Part shown: positions 27,861 to 37,993 of the stretch, piece by piece
Numbering within the stretch: position 1 is the stretch's first letter
How the letters are laid out: every line of letters begins with the position of its first letter
From: Candidatus Frackibacter sp. WG13
GTDB taxonomy: Bacteria; Bacillota; Halanaerobiia; Halobacteroidales; Acetohalobiaceae
NCBI RefSeq assembly: GCF_900114655.1
Contig: NZ_FOTT01000008.1
Location: 39,708-103,707, forward strand
Length of the DNA: 64,000 bases
Direction: 5' to 3'
Made by a program: the position numbers and the translations under genes
Notes under the pieces: generated by a model
The model's input: the letters and a program-made list of their open reading frames with translations, nothing else
Databases searched by the model: none
Told to the model about the DNA's origin: nothing

Positions 27861-29222
27861 ATGGGTTTAACAGGATTAGAAATTTACAAGAAATTACCGC
27901 AAACTAACTGTGGAGAATGTGGACCTCCTACTTGTTTAGCTTTTGCTATGAAGTTAGCAGAGGGGAAAGCTTCACTGGACCAGTGTCCAGATGTTTCAGA
28001 CGAGGCAAAGGAAGCTTTAGATGCTGCTTCTGCACCTCCAATTGCAGAAATTAATATTGGAAGTGGAGATTACGAATTAGCTGTAGGTGGAGAGACAGAG
28101 TTATTTAGACATGATAAAACATTCTTTAATCAGACTGGAATTGCAGTTTCAGTTAGTGATGATAATGATGTAGATGCTATTGCAGATAGAGTAAAGAAAG
28201 CAGATGCTCTAACTTTTGAAAGAGTTGGGCAGGTAATTGAAGTAGATATGGTAGCTGTTGTAAACGATTCTGATGATGCTGATACTTTTGTAGAGGCGGT
28301 AAAGGTAACTGCTGAAAATACTGACCGTACTTTAGTATTAGTTTCTCAAGATCCAGCGGCTATTGAAGGAGCTTTAGATGTGGTTGCTGATAAGAATCCA
28401 TTAATTTATGCAGCAACGGAAGATAATTATGAAGAAATGACAAATTTAGCTATGGATAATGAATGTCCATTAGCAGTTAAAGGGGATGACTTAGATAGTT
28501 TAGCCGAGTTATCTAAGAAAGTAAAAGACTTAGGTCATAAAGACTTAGTTATAGATTCTGGTTCTAGAGAAACAGCCCAAGTATTAGCTGATCAAAATGT
28601 AATCAGAAGACTATGTATTAAGAAGAAGTTTAGACCATTCGGTTTCCCAACTATTACTTTCACTGATGCTGATAGCAATGAAGAAGAAATTATGCAAGCT
28701 AGTACTTATGTTTCTAAGTATGCTGGTATTGTAGTCTTAAGTGATGCCATTGAGTTAGCAGAATTACTACCATTATTGTCTGTAAGACAGAATATCTATA
28801 CTGACCCACGAGTACCAATCACTGTTGATCCAAATCAAGTATATGAAGTTGGTGAACCAGATGAGTTATCACCAGTATTCATTACTACTAACTTCTCATT
28901 AACTTACTATAGTGTTGAAGGAGATATTAGTGGTGGTAAGCTTGATGCATATATTATTCCGATCGATACTGATGGTACTTCTGTACTTACTGCTTACTCT
29001 GCTGGTAAATATGGAGGTAAGAAGATCGGTGAAATCATGGTTGAAGAGACAGATATTGAAGATAGAGTAAGCCATAGAAAGGTTATTATTCCTGGGCATG
29101 TAGCTGTTGTTAGTGGTAAGCTAGAAGAAGCTTCAGGTTGGGATGTTCTTGTTGGACCACGTGAATGCTCTGGAATTCCAAGCTTCATTAAGAATAGATG
29201 GGAAAAAGAGCTAGGCGCTTAA
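27861..29222 (+). CDS. acsC: Corrinoid iron-sulfur protein large (gamma) subunit
   Basis: 453 aa. The N-terminal [4Fe-4S] domain has C17, C20, C25 and C42 (TNCGECGPPTC, then DQCP). A TIM-barrel middle and a C-terminal B12-binding domain follow; the conserved ECSGIPSF near the end belongs to the latter. Carries the methyl-Co(III) corrinoid between AcsE and AcsB; the cluster helps reduce the cobalt. Notably acidic. AAAGGAG ribosome site. Confidence 0.96.
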   Translation: MGLTGLEIYKKLPQTNCGECGPPTCLAFAMKLAEGKASLDQCPDVSDEAKEALDAASAPPIAEINIGSGDYELAVGGETELFRHDKTFFNQTGIAVSVSDDNDVDAIADRVKKADALTFERVGQVIEVDMVAVVNDSDDADTFVEAVKVTAENTDRTLVLVSQDPAAIEGALDVVADKNPLIYAATEDNYEEMTNLAMDNECPLAVKGDDLDSLAELSKKVKDLGHKDLVIDSGSRETAQVLADQNVIRRLCIKKKFRPFGFPTITFTDADSNEEEIMQASTYVSKYAGIVVLSDAIELAELLPLLSVRQNIYTDPRVPITVDPNQVYEVGEPDELSPVFITTNFSLTYYSVEGDISGGKLDAYIIPIDTDGTSVLTAYSAGKYGGKKIGEIMVEETDIEDRVSHRKVIIPGHVAVVSGKLEEASGWDVLVGPRECSGIPSFIKNRWEKELGA

Positions 29223-29259
29223 CTAGTACTAAACAGTCTGGTCTTAAGGAGGAGTAGAT

Positions 29260-31170
29260 ATGGCAGAAAATAAAGTTAAATTTTTGCCGAATGAAATAGA
29301 AGTTAGTTGTGATTCGGGAACGAACTTACTAGAATTGGCAGCAGATGCTGGAGTTGAACTTAAGGCGGTCTGTGGTGGTGCTGGAAGTTGTGGAAAGTGC
29401 CAGGTAATCGTTAAAGAAGGTGAAGTGAATAAGCTTGATCAGGGGAATCTTTCCCCTGACAAGTTATCACAAGGTTATGTTCTGGCTTGTAAAACAGAAA
29501 TAACCAGTGATGTAGTTATTGAAATTCCACCAGAGTCACGATTAAGTAAACACCAAATTCTAGTAGAAGATGATGAAGACTTCTTAACAGAAGAGGAATT
29601 ACAAATTGCGGAAGAAGTAGAGTTATCTCCTATCTATAAGAGGTTAGAACTGGAGTTAAGTGAACCATCATTAGTTGATAATGCTAGTGACTTAGAAAGA
29701 CTCTATACTGAGATTAATCGAGATAGAGAATTACCACCTTTAATAACTCCATTATCCGTTTTAAATGAATTAGCTGATCACTTACGAGAAAATGATTGGA
29801 AGACACAGGTTTCATTAACAGCTTTGAATGGAAATTATGAAGTTTCAGAGTTAATTTCACCAGATGATGAAAATCCTGATTATGGAATAGCTGTAGATAT
29901 AGGTACTACTACATTAGCTTTAGATTTAGTAGACTTAAGTACTGGTCAAACAGTAGTAAGTGAAGGAGCTTATAATAAACAGGCTAACTATGGTGATGAT
30001 GTGATTGGCAGAATTAACTTTGTAACTGAGAATGAGGGTGGTTTAGAAAGATTACACCAGGCAGTAATCAAGAGTATTAATGAATTAATAGATAAGGCAA
30101 TCAATAAACAGGGAATAGAGTATAGTGATATTAAGACAGCTGTTTTTGCAGGAAATACAACAATGAGTCATCTTTTCTTAGGTATTGACCCAAATAATAT
30201 TAGGTTGGATCCGTATATTCCAACTGCTAACTTTATTCCGCCTTTAAAGGCAAATGAGTTAGGGATTAATATCAAAGAAGAAGCTTGGATTCATTATTTG
30301 CCAGGTGTAGCTAGTTTTGTTGGTGGAGATATTACTTCTGGAGTTTTAGCAACAGAGCTATCTAATCAAGAAAGTATTACTTTATTCATTGATATTGGGA
30401 CTAATGGTGAGTTAGTACTAGGTAACCAAGATTGGTTAATGACTTGTTCATGTTCTGCTGGTCCTGCCTTTGAAGGTGGGGGAATTGAATATGGTATGAG
30501 AGCCATGAGCGGTGCTATAGAATATTTTGGTATAGATGAAGAAACTTATGAAATAAAGTATAGCACTATTGATGATGTTCCACCAATAGGAATCTGTGGG
30601 TCAGGACTAATAAATTTAATTGCTACTTTAAACGAGGTAGGAATTATAAGTCGATCTGGGAAATTTAATGAAGACTTAGAGCATGGTCGTTTAAGAGATC
30701 GTGAATATGAAAAAGAATTTTTATTAGTGCCGAAAGAAGAAGCAGGAATAAATGAGGATATAGTTATTACTGAAAATGATATTAAAAACTTATTAAGATC
30801 TAAAGGCGCTATTTACGCTGGTATAAGAATGATGCTTAAGAATATGTCATTAACTGAAGAGTTTATAGAACAGGTCTTAGTTGCTGGTGGTTTCGGAAAT
30901 TATATTAACTTAGATGATGCTAAGAAGATAGGATTACTTCCTGACTTACCGGCTGATAGATTTAAATTTGTTGGTAATACATCTCTAAAAGGTGCTAAGA
31001 AATCTTTATTATCTCAAGAAGCTTTTGAACAGGTAAATGAGATTGCTAAGAAGATGACTTATTTAGAATTAAGTGCTGAAGATCAAAGTCATGCTTTCAC
31101 AGATGAATTTGTTTCAGCTCAATTTCTTCCACATACTGATTTAAGCTTATTTCCTTCAGTTGCAGGATAA
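29260..31170 (+). CDS. acsV: Corrinoid reductive activator, 2Fe-2S/ASKHA type (RACo-like)
   Basis: 636 aa. A plant-type [2Fe-2S] ferredoxin domain with C38, C44, C47 and C77 leads, then a linker and a large ASKHA ATPase domain (AVDIGTTTLALDLVDL, FIDIGTNGELVLG, GICGSGLI). This is the RACo/AcsV design: ATP-driven reduction of the inactive Co(II) corrinoid of AcsCD back to Co(I). 37 nt after acsC, AAGGAGG site; clearly in the same operon. Confidence 0.93.
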   Translation: MAENKVKFLPNEIEVSCDSGTNLLELAADAGVELKAVCGGAGSCGKCQVIVKEGEVNKLDQGNLSPDKLSQGYVLACKTEITSDVVIEIPPESRLSKHQILVEDDEDFLTEEELQIAEEVELSPIYKRLELELSEPSLVDNASDLERLYTEINRDRELPPLITPLSVLNELADHLRENDWKTQVSLTALNGNYEVSELISPDDENPDYGIAVDIGTTTLALDLVDLSTGQTVVSEGAYNKQANYGDDVIGRINFVTENEGGLERLHQAVIKSINELIDKAINKQGIEYSDIKTAVFAGNTTMSHLFLGIDPNNIRLDPYIPTANFIPPLKANELGINIKEEAWIHYLPGVASFVGGDITSGVLATELSNQESITLFIDIGTNGELVLGNQDWLMTCSCSAGPAFEGGGIEYGMRAMSGAIEYFGIDEETYEIKYSTIDDVPPIGICGSGLINLIATLNEVGIISRSGKFNEDLEHGRLRDREYEKEFLLVPKEEAGINEDIVITENDIKNLLRSKGAIYAGIRMMLKNMSLTEEFIEQVLVAGGFGNYINLDDAKKIGLLPDLPADRFKFVGNTSLKGAKKSLLSQEAFEQVNEIAKKMTYLELSAEDQSHAFTDEFVSAQFLPHTDLSLFPSVAG

Positions 31171-31210
31171 TAGTAATTAAAATTGTCAAAGTGGTAAGGG
31201 AGTGGTAATT

Positions 31211-31966
31211 ATGAATATAGCAGTAGCCGGAAAAGGAGGAACTGGAAAGACGACTTTTACATCCCTATTAACAAGAACTTTAATTAAGAATGGGGAAACA
31301 CCGATTTTAGCTGTAGATGCGGATGCCAATGCCAACCTGAATGAAGCATTAGGCATGGATATTTATACAACAATAACTAAGTTACTGAATGATTTTAAGG
31401 AGATGAAAGGTAGACCACCAGGAGGAATGGATAAAGCAAGTTATGTGGAATACCAATTAAAAAGTTCAATAGTGGAAGAAAAGGATGTAGACCTATTAGT
31501 AATGGGAGGTCCAACTGGACCAGGTTGTTATTGTTACCCAAATGACTTATTGAAAGGGTTTCTTTCGGACCTGAGTGATAATTATCCTTATGTATTATTG
31601 GATAATGAAGCAGGTTTAGAACATCTAAGTAGAAGAACAACGCAAGATATAGATATCTTATTTGTAATCAGTGATGCCAGCGCTAGAGGAATTCGGTCTG
31701 CTGGTCGTGTTAAAGATATTGTAGAGGATATTAAATTAAATATTGACCAATTGTATTTAATAATAACTAAGGCACCGGATAATGTAACTGAAGCACTAGG
31801 AGATGAGATTGAAAAGACTGGTTTAGAAATGGCCGGAACGATTCCTCATGATCCTAAGGTCGCTGAATATGATTTGCATGGTAATCCATTGGTAGAATTA
31901 CCAGATGATTCATTAGCAGTTAAAGCTGTGGAAGAGATTGTTGGTAAGACAATTTTGGCTGATTAG
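31211..31966 (+). CDS. CooC/AcsF-like P-loop ATPase, acs operon
   Basis: About 251 aa from ATG 31211 (AAGGGAG 8 nt upstream; GTG 31202 lies in that site). Walker A AGKGGTGKTT, VDADANANLNEALG, and a CxC in GPGCYCYPNDL mark a MinD-like CooC family ATPase. Position between acsV and acsD matches AcsF-type ATPases that mature CODH/ACS, perhaps nickel delivery to the A-cluster. Diverges from the cooC at 22.5 kb, so likely a distinct target. Confidence 0.85.
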   Translation: MNIAVAGKGGTGKTTFTSLLTRTLIKNGETPILAVDADANANLNEALGMDIYTTITKLLNDFKEMKGRPPGGMDKASYVEYQLKSSIVEEKDVDLLVMGGPTGPGCYCYPNDLLKGFLSDLSDNYPYVLLDNEAGLEHLSRRTTQDIDILFVISDASARGIRSAGRVKDIVEDIKLNIDQLYLIITKAPDNVTEALGDEIEKTGLEMAGTIPHDPKVAEYDLHGNPLVELPDDSLAVKAVEEIVGKTILAD

Positions 31967-32030
31967 AGAAGCCTAAAAATAAATATACCAATCAAGAAAT
32001 TTATTAAAACAAGAGAAAGGGGCGTATAAA

Positions 32031-32996
32031 ATGGCAGTAGAATTATTAAAGGAAAAATGGAGTGGCCAAGTAAATGAATTAACTATTGGCGCTACAGAAG
32101 AAGATGGAGGAACTAGAACGTCTACAGTTACAGTTGGAGGTGAAACTGCACTTCCTTACTTACACTTCGAAGGGGAGTTTCCAAATAAACCGGTTGTGGC
32201 TTTTGAAATTTCTGATGAAGAGCCAGAAGATATGCCAGAACCACTAGTTGAAGCTTGGAGTGATGTTTGGGCAGACCCAGTTGATTGGGCTAAAAAATGT
32301 GTAGAAGAATATGATGCTGAATTACTTGCTTTAAAATTAGACAGTACTAATCCAAATGGTCAGGATGCTTCTGCTGAAGATGCTGTTGAAACTGTAAATG
32401 CTGTTTTAGAAGCAGTAGGAGTTCCATTAATTATTCTTGGCTGTGATGATGTTGAGAAGGATAATGAAGTTTTAAAGGCTGTTGCAGCAGATACTGAAGG
32501 TGAAAACCTATTATTCGGTATTGCAGACGAAGATAATTATAAGACCCTTGCGGGAGCGTGTATGATTCATGGGCATAGCATAGTTGCTCAGTCTCCAGTA
32601 GACGTAAATATCTGTAAGCAGTTAAATATCTTACTTACTGATATGGGAGTTAAGGAGGATCGAATTGTTATCGATCCAATTATCAGTGGATTAGGTTATG
32701 GTATGGAGTACTCTTACTCTATCATGGAAAGAATTCGTTTAGGTGCCCTAAGAGATGATAAGATGTTGTCTATGCCAATCATTAACTTCATTAGTGGTGA
32801 AGCCTGGAAGGCTAAAGAAGCTAGTACACCACAAAATGAAATGGAAGGATGGGGCGACTTAAGTGTAAGAGGTCCTTTATGGGAAACTTTGACTGCAACT
32901 CCTCTTTTACAAGCGGGTGCTAATATTTTAGTAGTTTGCCATCCAAAGACTGCTGAAAATATAAAGAAGCATGTAGAAGACCTAATGAATGAGTAA
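32031..32996 (+). CDS. acsD: Corrinoid iron-sulfur protein small (delta) subunit
   Basis: 321 aa. A TIM-barrel subunit with the family segments GGETALPYLHFEG at the start, LKLDSTNPNG and DPIISGLGYGMEYSYSIMERIR in the middle. Forms a heterodimer with AcsC and helps hold the corrinoid. Strongly acidic. AAAGGGG ribosome site 8 nt before the ATG. Confidence 0.96.
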   Translation: MAVELLKEKWSGQVNELTIGATEEDGGTRTSTVTVGGETALPYLHFEGEFPNKPVVAFEISDEEPEDMPEPLVEAWSDVWADPVDWAKKCVEEYDAELLALKLDSTNPNGQDASAEDAVETVNAVLEAVGVPLIILGCDDVEKDNEVLKAVAADTEGENLLFGIADEDNYKTLAGACMIHGHSIVAQSPVDVNICKQLNILLTDMGVKEDRIVIDPIISGLGYGMEYSYSIMERIRLGALRDDKMLSMPIINFISGEAWKAKEASTPQNEMEGWGDLSVRGPLWETLTATPLLQAGANILVVCHPKTAENIKKHVEDLMNE

Positions 32997-33056
32997 ATAA
33001 TTAGTGCTTAAAGCTAAAAGCTTTCAAGCTAAATTTAACAAAAATTAAGGAGGTAA

Positions 33057-33857
<801 letters not shown>

Positions 33858-33877
33858 ACTATACTGTTTTGAAACTA

Positions 33878-33938
33878 AGGAGTAAATTTCATGGAATTGA
33901 GGAGCAACTTTGCTCCTCAATTTACTCCTCAATTTTTT
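33878..33938 (+). terminator. Complex hairpin/terminator after acsE with alternative pairings
   Basis: Inner hairpin AATTGAGGAGCA (33895-33906), ACTT, TGCTCCTCAATT (33911-33922). The first ten bases can instead pair with CTCCTCAATT at 33925-33934, which runs into T residues 33933-33938. An outer stem AGGAGTAAATT (33878-33888)/AATTTACTCCT (33919-33929) is also possible. Termination is likely but may be conditional, controlling read-through into the electron-transfer genes. Confidence 0.65.
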
Positions 33939-33986
33939 AGAATTGATTCAAGATTAAAGTATAATAGGCCTGATTATAAAAGGTAA
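33891..33986 (+). CDS. Possible 31-aa ORF embedded in the hairpin region
   Basis: ATG 33891 is 8 nt after AAGGAG and opens 31 codons (starts MELRSNFAPQF) ending at TAA just before the next gene's ribosome site. The codons mostly spell the hairpin arms, so this is either a leader peptide coupled to the hairpin or chance. Confidence 0.25.
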   Translation: MELRSNFAPQFTPQFFRIDSRLKYNRPDYKR

Positions 33987-34000
33987 GGAGGGATTATATA

Positions 34001-34501
34001 ATGACGACATGTCAGTGTGGAGATTTAGAGGAAAATAAAGAGAAGTACTTAGCACCATTAAAAGAAATCCTGGAAAATTATGATCAGAAAGAGGAAGATC
34101 TAATTCCTGTTTTACAGGATGCTCAGGAAGAATACGGTTATTTACCTAAAGTAGTCTTAAGAGAAATAGCAGATAGCTTGGATATTTTCTTTAGTGATGT
34201 TTATGGGGTGACTACGTTTTATTCTCAATTTCATTTAGAACCTCGGGGTGAAAATGTTATTAAAGTTTGTCTGGGGACGGCATGCCATGTTAGAGGTGGA
34301 GCACGGATTCTTGAAAGGCTACAAGATGAGTTGGGTATTGCTGATGGAGAAACGACAGAAGATCTTAAATTTACTCTAGAGTCTGTAGCTTGTATTGGAG
34401 CTTGTGGTCTAGCACCGGTAATGATGATTAACGATGATACTCATGGTTTATTAACGCCGGGTGAAGTTCCTAAGATTTTAGACCAATATAATCAAGGTTA
34501 G
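34001..34501 (+). CDS. NuoE/HydC-like [2Fe-2S] subunit of an NADH-dependent complex
   Basis: 166 aa. Thioredoxin-fold [2Fe-2S] protein: PVLQDAQEEYGYLP and VYGVTTFYSQFH helices, then cysteines in CLGTACHVRGG and CIGACG. Homologous to NuoE, HydC/HymA and HoxE. Works with the flavin subunit encoded next. AAGGAGGG ribosome site. Confidence 0.92.
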   Translation: MTTCQCGDLEENKEKYLAPLKEILENYDQKEEDLIPVLQDAQEEYGYLPKVVLREIADSLDIFFSDVYGVTTFYSQFHLEPRGENVIKVCLGTACHVRGGARILERLQDELGIADGETTEDLKFTLESVACIGACGLAPVMMINDDTHGLLTPGEVPKILDQYNQG

Positions 34502-34530
34502 AATATAGTAAAATTATGGAGGTGAATATT

Positions 34531-36372
34531 ATGAAATCACTGGTAGAATTAAAGGAATTAAAGGAAAAAGTTCAGATAGATTTAGAAAAAACAGAAAAAA
34601 AGATTTTAGTCTGTGGAGGAACAGGATGTGTTTCTTCCGGTTGTAAAGAAGTTCAGGAAGCATTAAGCAGTGAATTAGCAGCTAACGATTTAGAAGATGA
34701 ATATAAAATAGTTGAGACGGGTTGTCATGGCTTCTGTGAAAAGGGCCCACTTGTAATTGTTTATCCAGAAGAAGTATTTTATTGTAAAGTAAGTCCAGAG
34801 GATACAAAAGAGTTAGTAGAAGAGCAGTTGCTAAAAGAAGAAGTAGTTGAAAAGTTATTGTATCAAGACCCAGTTAGTAAAGAGAGTATTTCTTCTTATC
34901 GAGATATTGCCTTTTATAGCGCACAACAACAGACGGCATTAGCTAATTGCGGGCATATTGATCCAGAAGATATTGAAGAATATATAGCTACAGGTGGTTA
35001 TGAAGCATTAGGTAAGGCTGTAACGGAGATGGAAGCTCAAGAAGTGATTGACGAAGTTAAAGAGGCAGGACTTCGTGGGCGAGGGGGAGGAGGATTCCCA
35101 ACAGGTCTTAAGTGGCAGTTTACGCGTGATGCTGAAAATGACACGAAGTATATTATCTGTAATGCTGATGAAGGCGACCCAGGTGCTTTTATGGATCGAA
35201 GTATATTAGAAGGAGACCCTCATAAGGTACTGGAGGGTATGATTATTGCTGGTTATGCAATTGGTGCTGATAAAGGATATATTTATGTTCGGGCTGAGTA
35301 TCCATTGGCTGTTAAACGTTTAAAGAAGGCCATTTCTCAGGCACGAGAGCGTGGGTTATTAGGAGAAAACTTATTTGGAACTGATTTTGACTTTGATTTG
35401 CATATTAAAGCTGGTGCCGGAGCTTTTGTTTGTGGTGAAGAGACAGCTTTAATAGCTTCTATTGAGGGTAAAAGAGGGATGCCTCAATCTAGGCCTCCGT
35501 ATCCGTCTCAAGAAGGTTTATGGGGTAAGCCTACCAATGTTAACAATGTAGAAACTTATAGCAATATTTCAACAATAATCACCAATGGTGCTGATGAGTT
35601 TAGTTCAGTTGGAACTGAGGATAGCAAAGGAACTAAAGTATTTGCTTTAGCAGGTAAGATCAATAATACTGGTTTAGTTGAGGTTCCAATGGGAATAACA
35701 ATGAAAGAAATTATTTATGATATAGGTGGCGGGATCCCTAATGATAAAGAGTTTAAAGCAGTACAGATTGGTGGTCCATCTGGAGGTTGTCTGCCAGAAG
35801 AGAAGCTAGATTTACCTATAGATTATGATTCTTTAACTGATGCCGGAGCAATGATGGGGTCTGGTGGATTAGTTGTTATGGATGAAGGAACCTGTATGGT
35901 AGATATAGCGCGATTCTTTTTAGACTTTACAGTTTCTGAATCTTGTGGTAAGTGTACTCCTTGTTCTGAAGGTACTCAAAGAATGTTAGAGATACTAGAA
36001 AGAATTACTCAAGGTAAAGGAAAAGAAGAGGACTTAGATGAATTAGAGAATCTAGGTAAAACGATAACCGATACTTCACTATGTGGGTTAGGTAAGACGG
36101 CTTCTAATCCTGTATTGTCAACATTGAATTATTTTAGGGATGAATATGAAGCTCATGTAAATGATAGAACATGTCCAGCTGGAGCATGTAAGCCATTAAT
36201 TGAGTATCATGTTACAGATGATTGTTCAGGTTGTACTAAGTGTGTAGATGAATGTCCAGCGGATGTTATTAGTGGAGAGAAGAAAGAGAAGCATGCTATA
36301 GACAGAACCGAATGTACTAAATGTGGTGTCTGTATAGATGTTTGTCCTTTTGATGCAATAATTAAAAAATAG
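34531..36372 (+). CDS. NuoF/HydB-like NADH-binding flavoprotein subunit
   Basis: About 613 aa from ATG 34531 (GGAGGTGA before it; ATG 34516 overlaps that site). Domains in order: N-terminal [2Fe-2S] thioredoxin-like (CGGTGCVSSGC...GCHGFC), FMN/NADH site (GRGGGGFPTGLKW, NADEGDPGAFMDR), SLBB, a [4Fe-4S] site (SCGKCTPC...SLCGLG), and two C-terminal [4Fe-4S] motifs (CSGCTKCVDECP, CTKCGVCIDVCP). This is the long HydB/HymB/HndC form found in bifurcating hydrogenases and formate dehydrogenases, able to exchange electrons between NAD(P)H and ferredoxin. Confidence 0.93.
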   Translation: MKSLVELKELKEKVQIDLEKTEKKILVCGGTGCVSSGCKEVQEALSSELAANDLEDEYKIVETGCHGFCEKGPLVIVYPEEVFYCKVSPEDTKELVEEQLLKEEVVEKLLYQDPVSKESISSYRDIAFYSAQQQTALANCGHIDPEDIEEYIATGGYEALGKAVTEMEAQEVIDEVKEAGLRGRGGGGFPTGLKWQFTRDAENDTKYIICNADEGDPGAFMDRSILEGDPHKVLEGMIIAGYAIGADKGYIYVRAEYPLAVKRLKKAISQARERGLLGENLFGTDFDFDLHIKAGAGAFVCGEETALIASIEGKRGMPQSRPPYPSQEGLWGKPTNVNNVETYSNISTIITNGADEFSSVGTEDSKGTKVFALAGKINNTGLVEVPMGITMKEIIYDIGGGIPNDKEFKAVQIGGPSGGCLPEEKLDLPIDYDSLTDAGAMMGSGGLVVMDEGTCMVDIARFFLDFTVSESCGKCTPCSEGTQRMLEILERITQGKGKEEDLDELENLGKTITDTSLCGLGKTASNPVLSTLNYFRDEYEAHVNDRTCPAGACKPLIEYHVTDDCSGCTKCVDECPADVISGEKKEKHAIDRTECTKCGVCIDVCPFDAIIKK

Positions 36373-36485
36373 TTATGAGTTAACGGTAATGGAAGTTTAT
36401 ATTTAACTTCAATAAATTATTGGGGTTATTTGTTAACAAAAGGAAAAAGCAAAAAATATTAAGCGTATAGGAAAGAGGGGATAAA

Positions 36486-37016
36486 ATGCGAAAGATAATT
36501 CATGTTGATTTAGATACATGCATGGGATGTCATACATGTGAGCTTGAATGTGCTACTGCTCACTCTAAATCTAAAGATCTCTTGACAGCTATTCAGGAAA
36601 ACCCTCTACCACAACATAGGATAAGAGTAGAATCGGTAAAAGGGATTAATATTCTCTGGCAGTGTCGTCATTGCGAAGATGCTCCTTGTGAGACTATTTG
36701 CCCTACAAATGCTATAGGAAGAGCAAATCCTGAATCTCCAGTTGTGGTAGACGATAATAAGTGTTTAAGCTGTAAGATGTGTATTCAGGTTGGTTGTCCT
36801 TTCGGAGTTTTAAAGGAGGATAATGCAGACGGTGTTGTAACTAAGTGTGATTTCTGTATAGAAAATTTAGAAGAAGGTGCAGAGCCAGCGTGCGCATCAG
36901 GATGTCCTACAAAGGCATTGAAGCTTGTTAGCTTAGATGAATTACCTGAGGATAAGCAAGAAGAAGTTGGAAAAGAGATTCCAACTGTAGTTTATAAAAA
37001 AGTAAGCCTACCGTAA
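36486..37016 (+). CDS. Four-cluster ferredoxin-like electron-transfer protein (CooF/HycB family)
   Basis: 176 aa. Four [4Fe-4S] motifs are visible: CMGCHTCELEC, CRHCEDAPCETICP, CLSCKMCIQVGCP and CDFCIENL...CASGCP. This is the CooF/HycB/DmsB pattern; such proteins carry electrons between a catalytic subunit (CODH, hydrogenase, FDH) and a partner complex. In this setting the most economical partner is the CODH encoded upstream, with the NuoEF-like pair as the other end. RBS AAGAGGGG. Confidence 0.88.
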   Translation: MRKIIHVDLDTCMGCHTCELECATAHSKSKDLLTAIQENPLPQHRIRVESVKGINILWQCRHCEDAPCETICPTNAIGRANPESPVVVDDNKCLSCKMCIQVGCPFGVLKEDNADGVVTKCDFCIENLEEGAEPACASGCPTKALKLVSLDELPEDKQEEVGKEIPTVVYKKVSLP

Positions 37017-37037
37017 TGAAAGGGAAGGAGTGATATA

Positions 37038-37802
37038 ATGAAGGTAATAATTGATGGTAAAGATGTTGAATTACAGGAACAGAAGACTATCCTTAAAGTG
37101 GCAGAGGAGATAGGTATTGAAATTCCGACTCTATGTCATCATGATGGCTTGAGTTCTTATGGTTCCTGTAGATTATGTATTGTAGAGATAACTAACAATG
37201 GTAATACGGAGATAGATACTGCTTGTACTAGGTCTGTAGAGGACGGCATGGAAATTAAGACAGCAACAGAAAGGTTAACTGAAGAGCGAAAGCTTATAGC
37301 TGAACTTTTATTAGCTCAGGCTCCAGAGTCAGAAAAGTTAAAAGCATCTCTTAGCAAACTAGGAGTTCAAGAAAGTAGGTTTGAAGCTAGAGAGGATTCT
37401 GATTGTATAGTATGTGGCAGATGTGTTAGAGCTTGTAAAGAAGAAGTAGGAGCTGGAGCGATAACCTTTGTAGGAAGAGGTTATAAAACTAAAGTTGATA
37501 CGCCATTTTCTATCAACTCTGATGTATGTATAGGATGCACAGCTTGTGCTGAAGTCTGTCCTACAGGGGCTATAACAGTTGAAGATGAAGAAGCAATGCG
37601 ATATATTCGTTACTTCAATACAGAGCTTGAACTTGCCGAATGTGCAGAGTGTGGCAAATATATCAATCCTAAGAGAATGATAGAAAAACTAAAGAAAGAA
37701 GATTTTGCTTATTATCCAGAAGAGAACTTTGAATTGTGTGAAGCTTGTAGACGTAATAAAGAAATGAATAAATTTGCTGATAAATTCTTAGAAGCAAAAT
37801 AG
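37038..37802 (+). CDS. NuoG-N/HoxU-like iron-sulfur subunit
   Basis: 254 aa. A plant-type [2Fe-2S] domain (LCHHDGLSSYGSCRLC...ACTRS), then paired [4Fe-4S] motifs CIVCGRCVRACKE and CIGCTACAEVCP, and a final four-Cys module (CAECGKY ... CEACRR) that is less usual. It matches the N-terminal iron-sulfur part of NuoG, HoxU or HydA, but the H-cluster or molybdopterin domain is absent: the gene ends at a strong terminator. It would complete an NADH-FeS wire. Confidence 0.88.
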   Translation: MKVIIDGKDVELQEQKTILKVAEEIGIEIPTLCHHDGLSSYGSCRLCIVEITNNGNTEIDTACTRSVEDGMEIKTATERLTEERKLIAELLLAQAPESEKLKASLSKLGVQESRFEAREDSDCIVCGRCVRACKEEVGAGAITFVGRGYKTKVDTPFSINSDVCIGCTACAEVCPTGAITVEDEEAMRYIRYFNTELELAECAECGKYINPKRMIEKLKKEDFAYYPEENFELCEACRRNKEMNKFADKFLEAK

Positions 37803-37850
37803 TAAATTATAAGGAATAGCTTTTATAACAGGAAGGTTCTGATCTGAGTT

Positions 37851-37886
37851 AATAAAGCAGCCAAGTCTTGGCTGCTTTATTTTTAT
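37851..37886 (+). terminator. Rho-independent terminator of the electron-transfer operon
   Basis: AATAAAGCAGCCAA (37851-37864), 3-nt loop, TTGGCTGCTTTATT (37868-37881), then further T residues. Very stable. Confidence 0.9.
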
Positions 37887-37993
37887 TGGAAAAAAGTTCA
37901 TTTCTATTTGTATAATATTAGGATGATTATTCCAAACTATAAAGAGGAGAAATAAATTTTAAGTAGAAGTTAATCAAGGAAGGAGGGAAAGTA

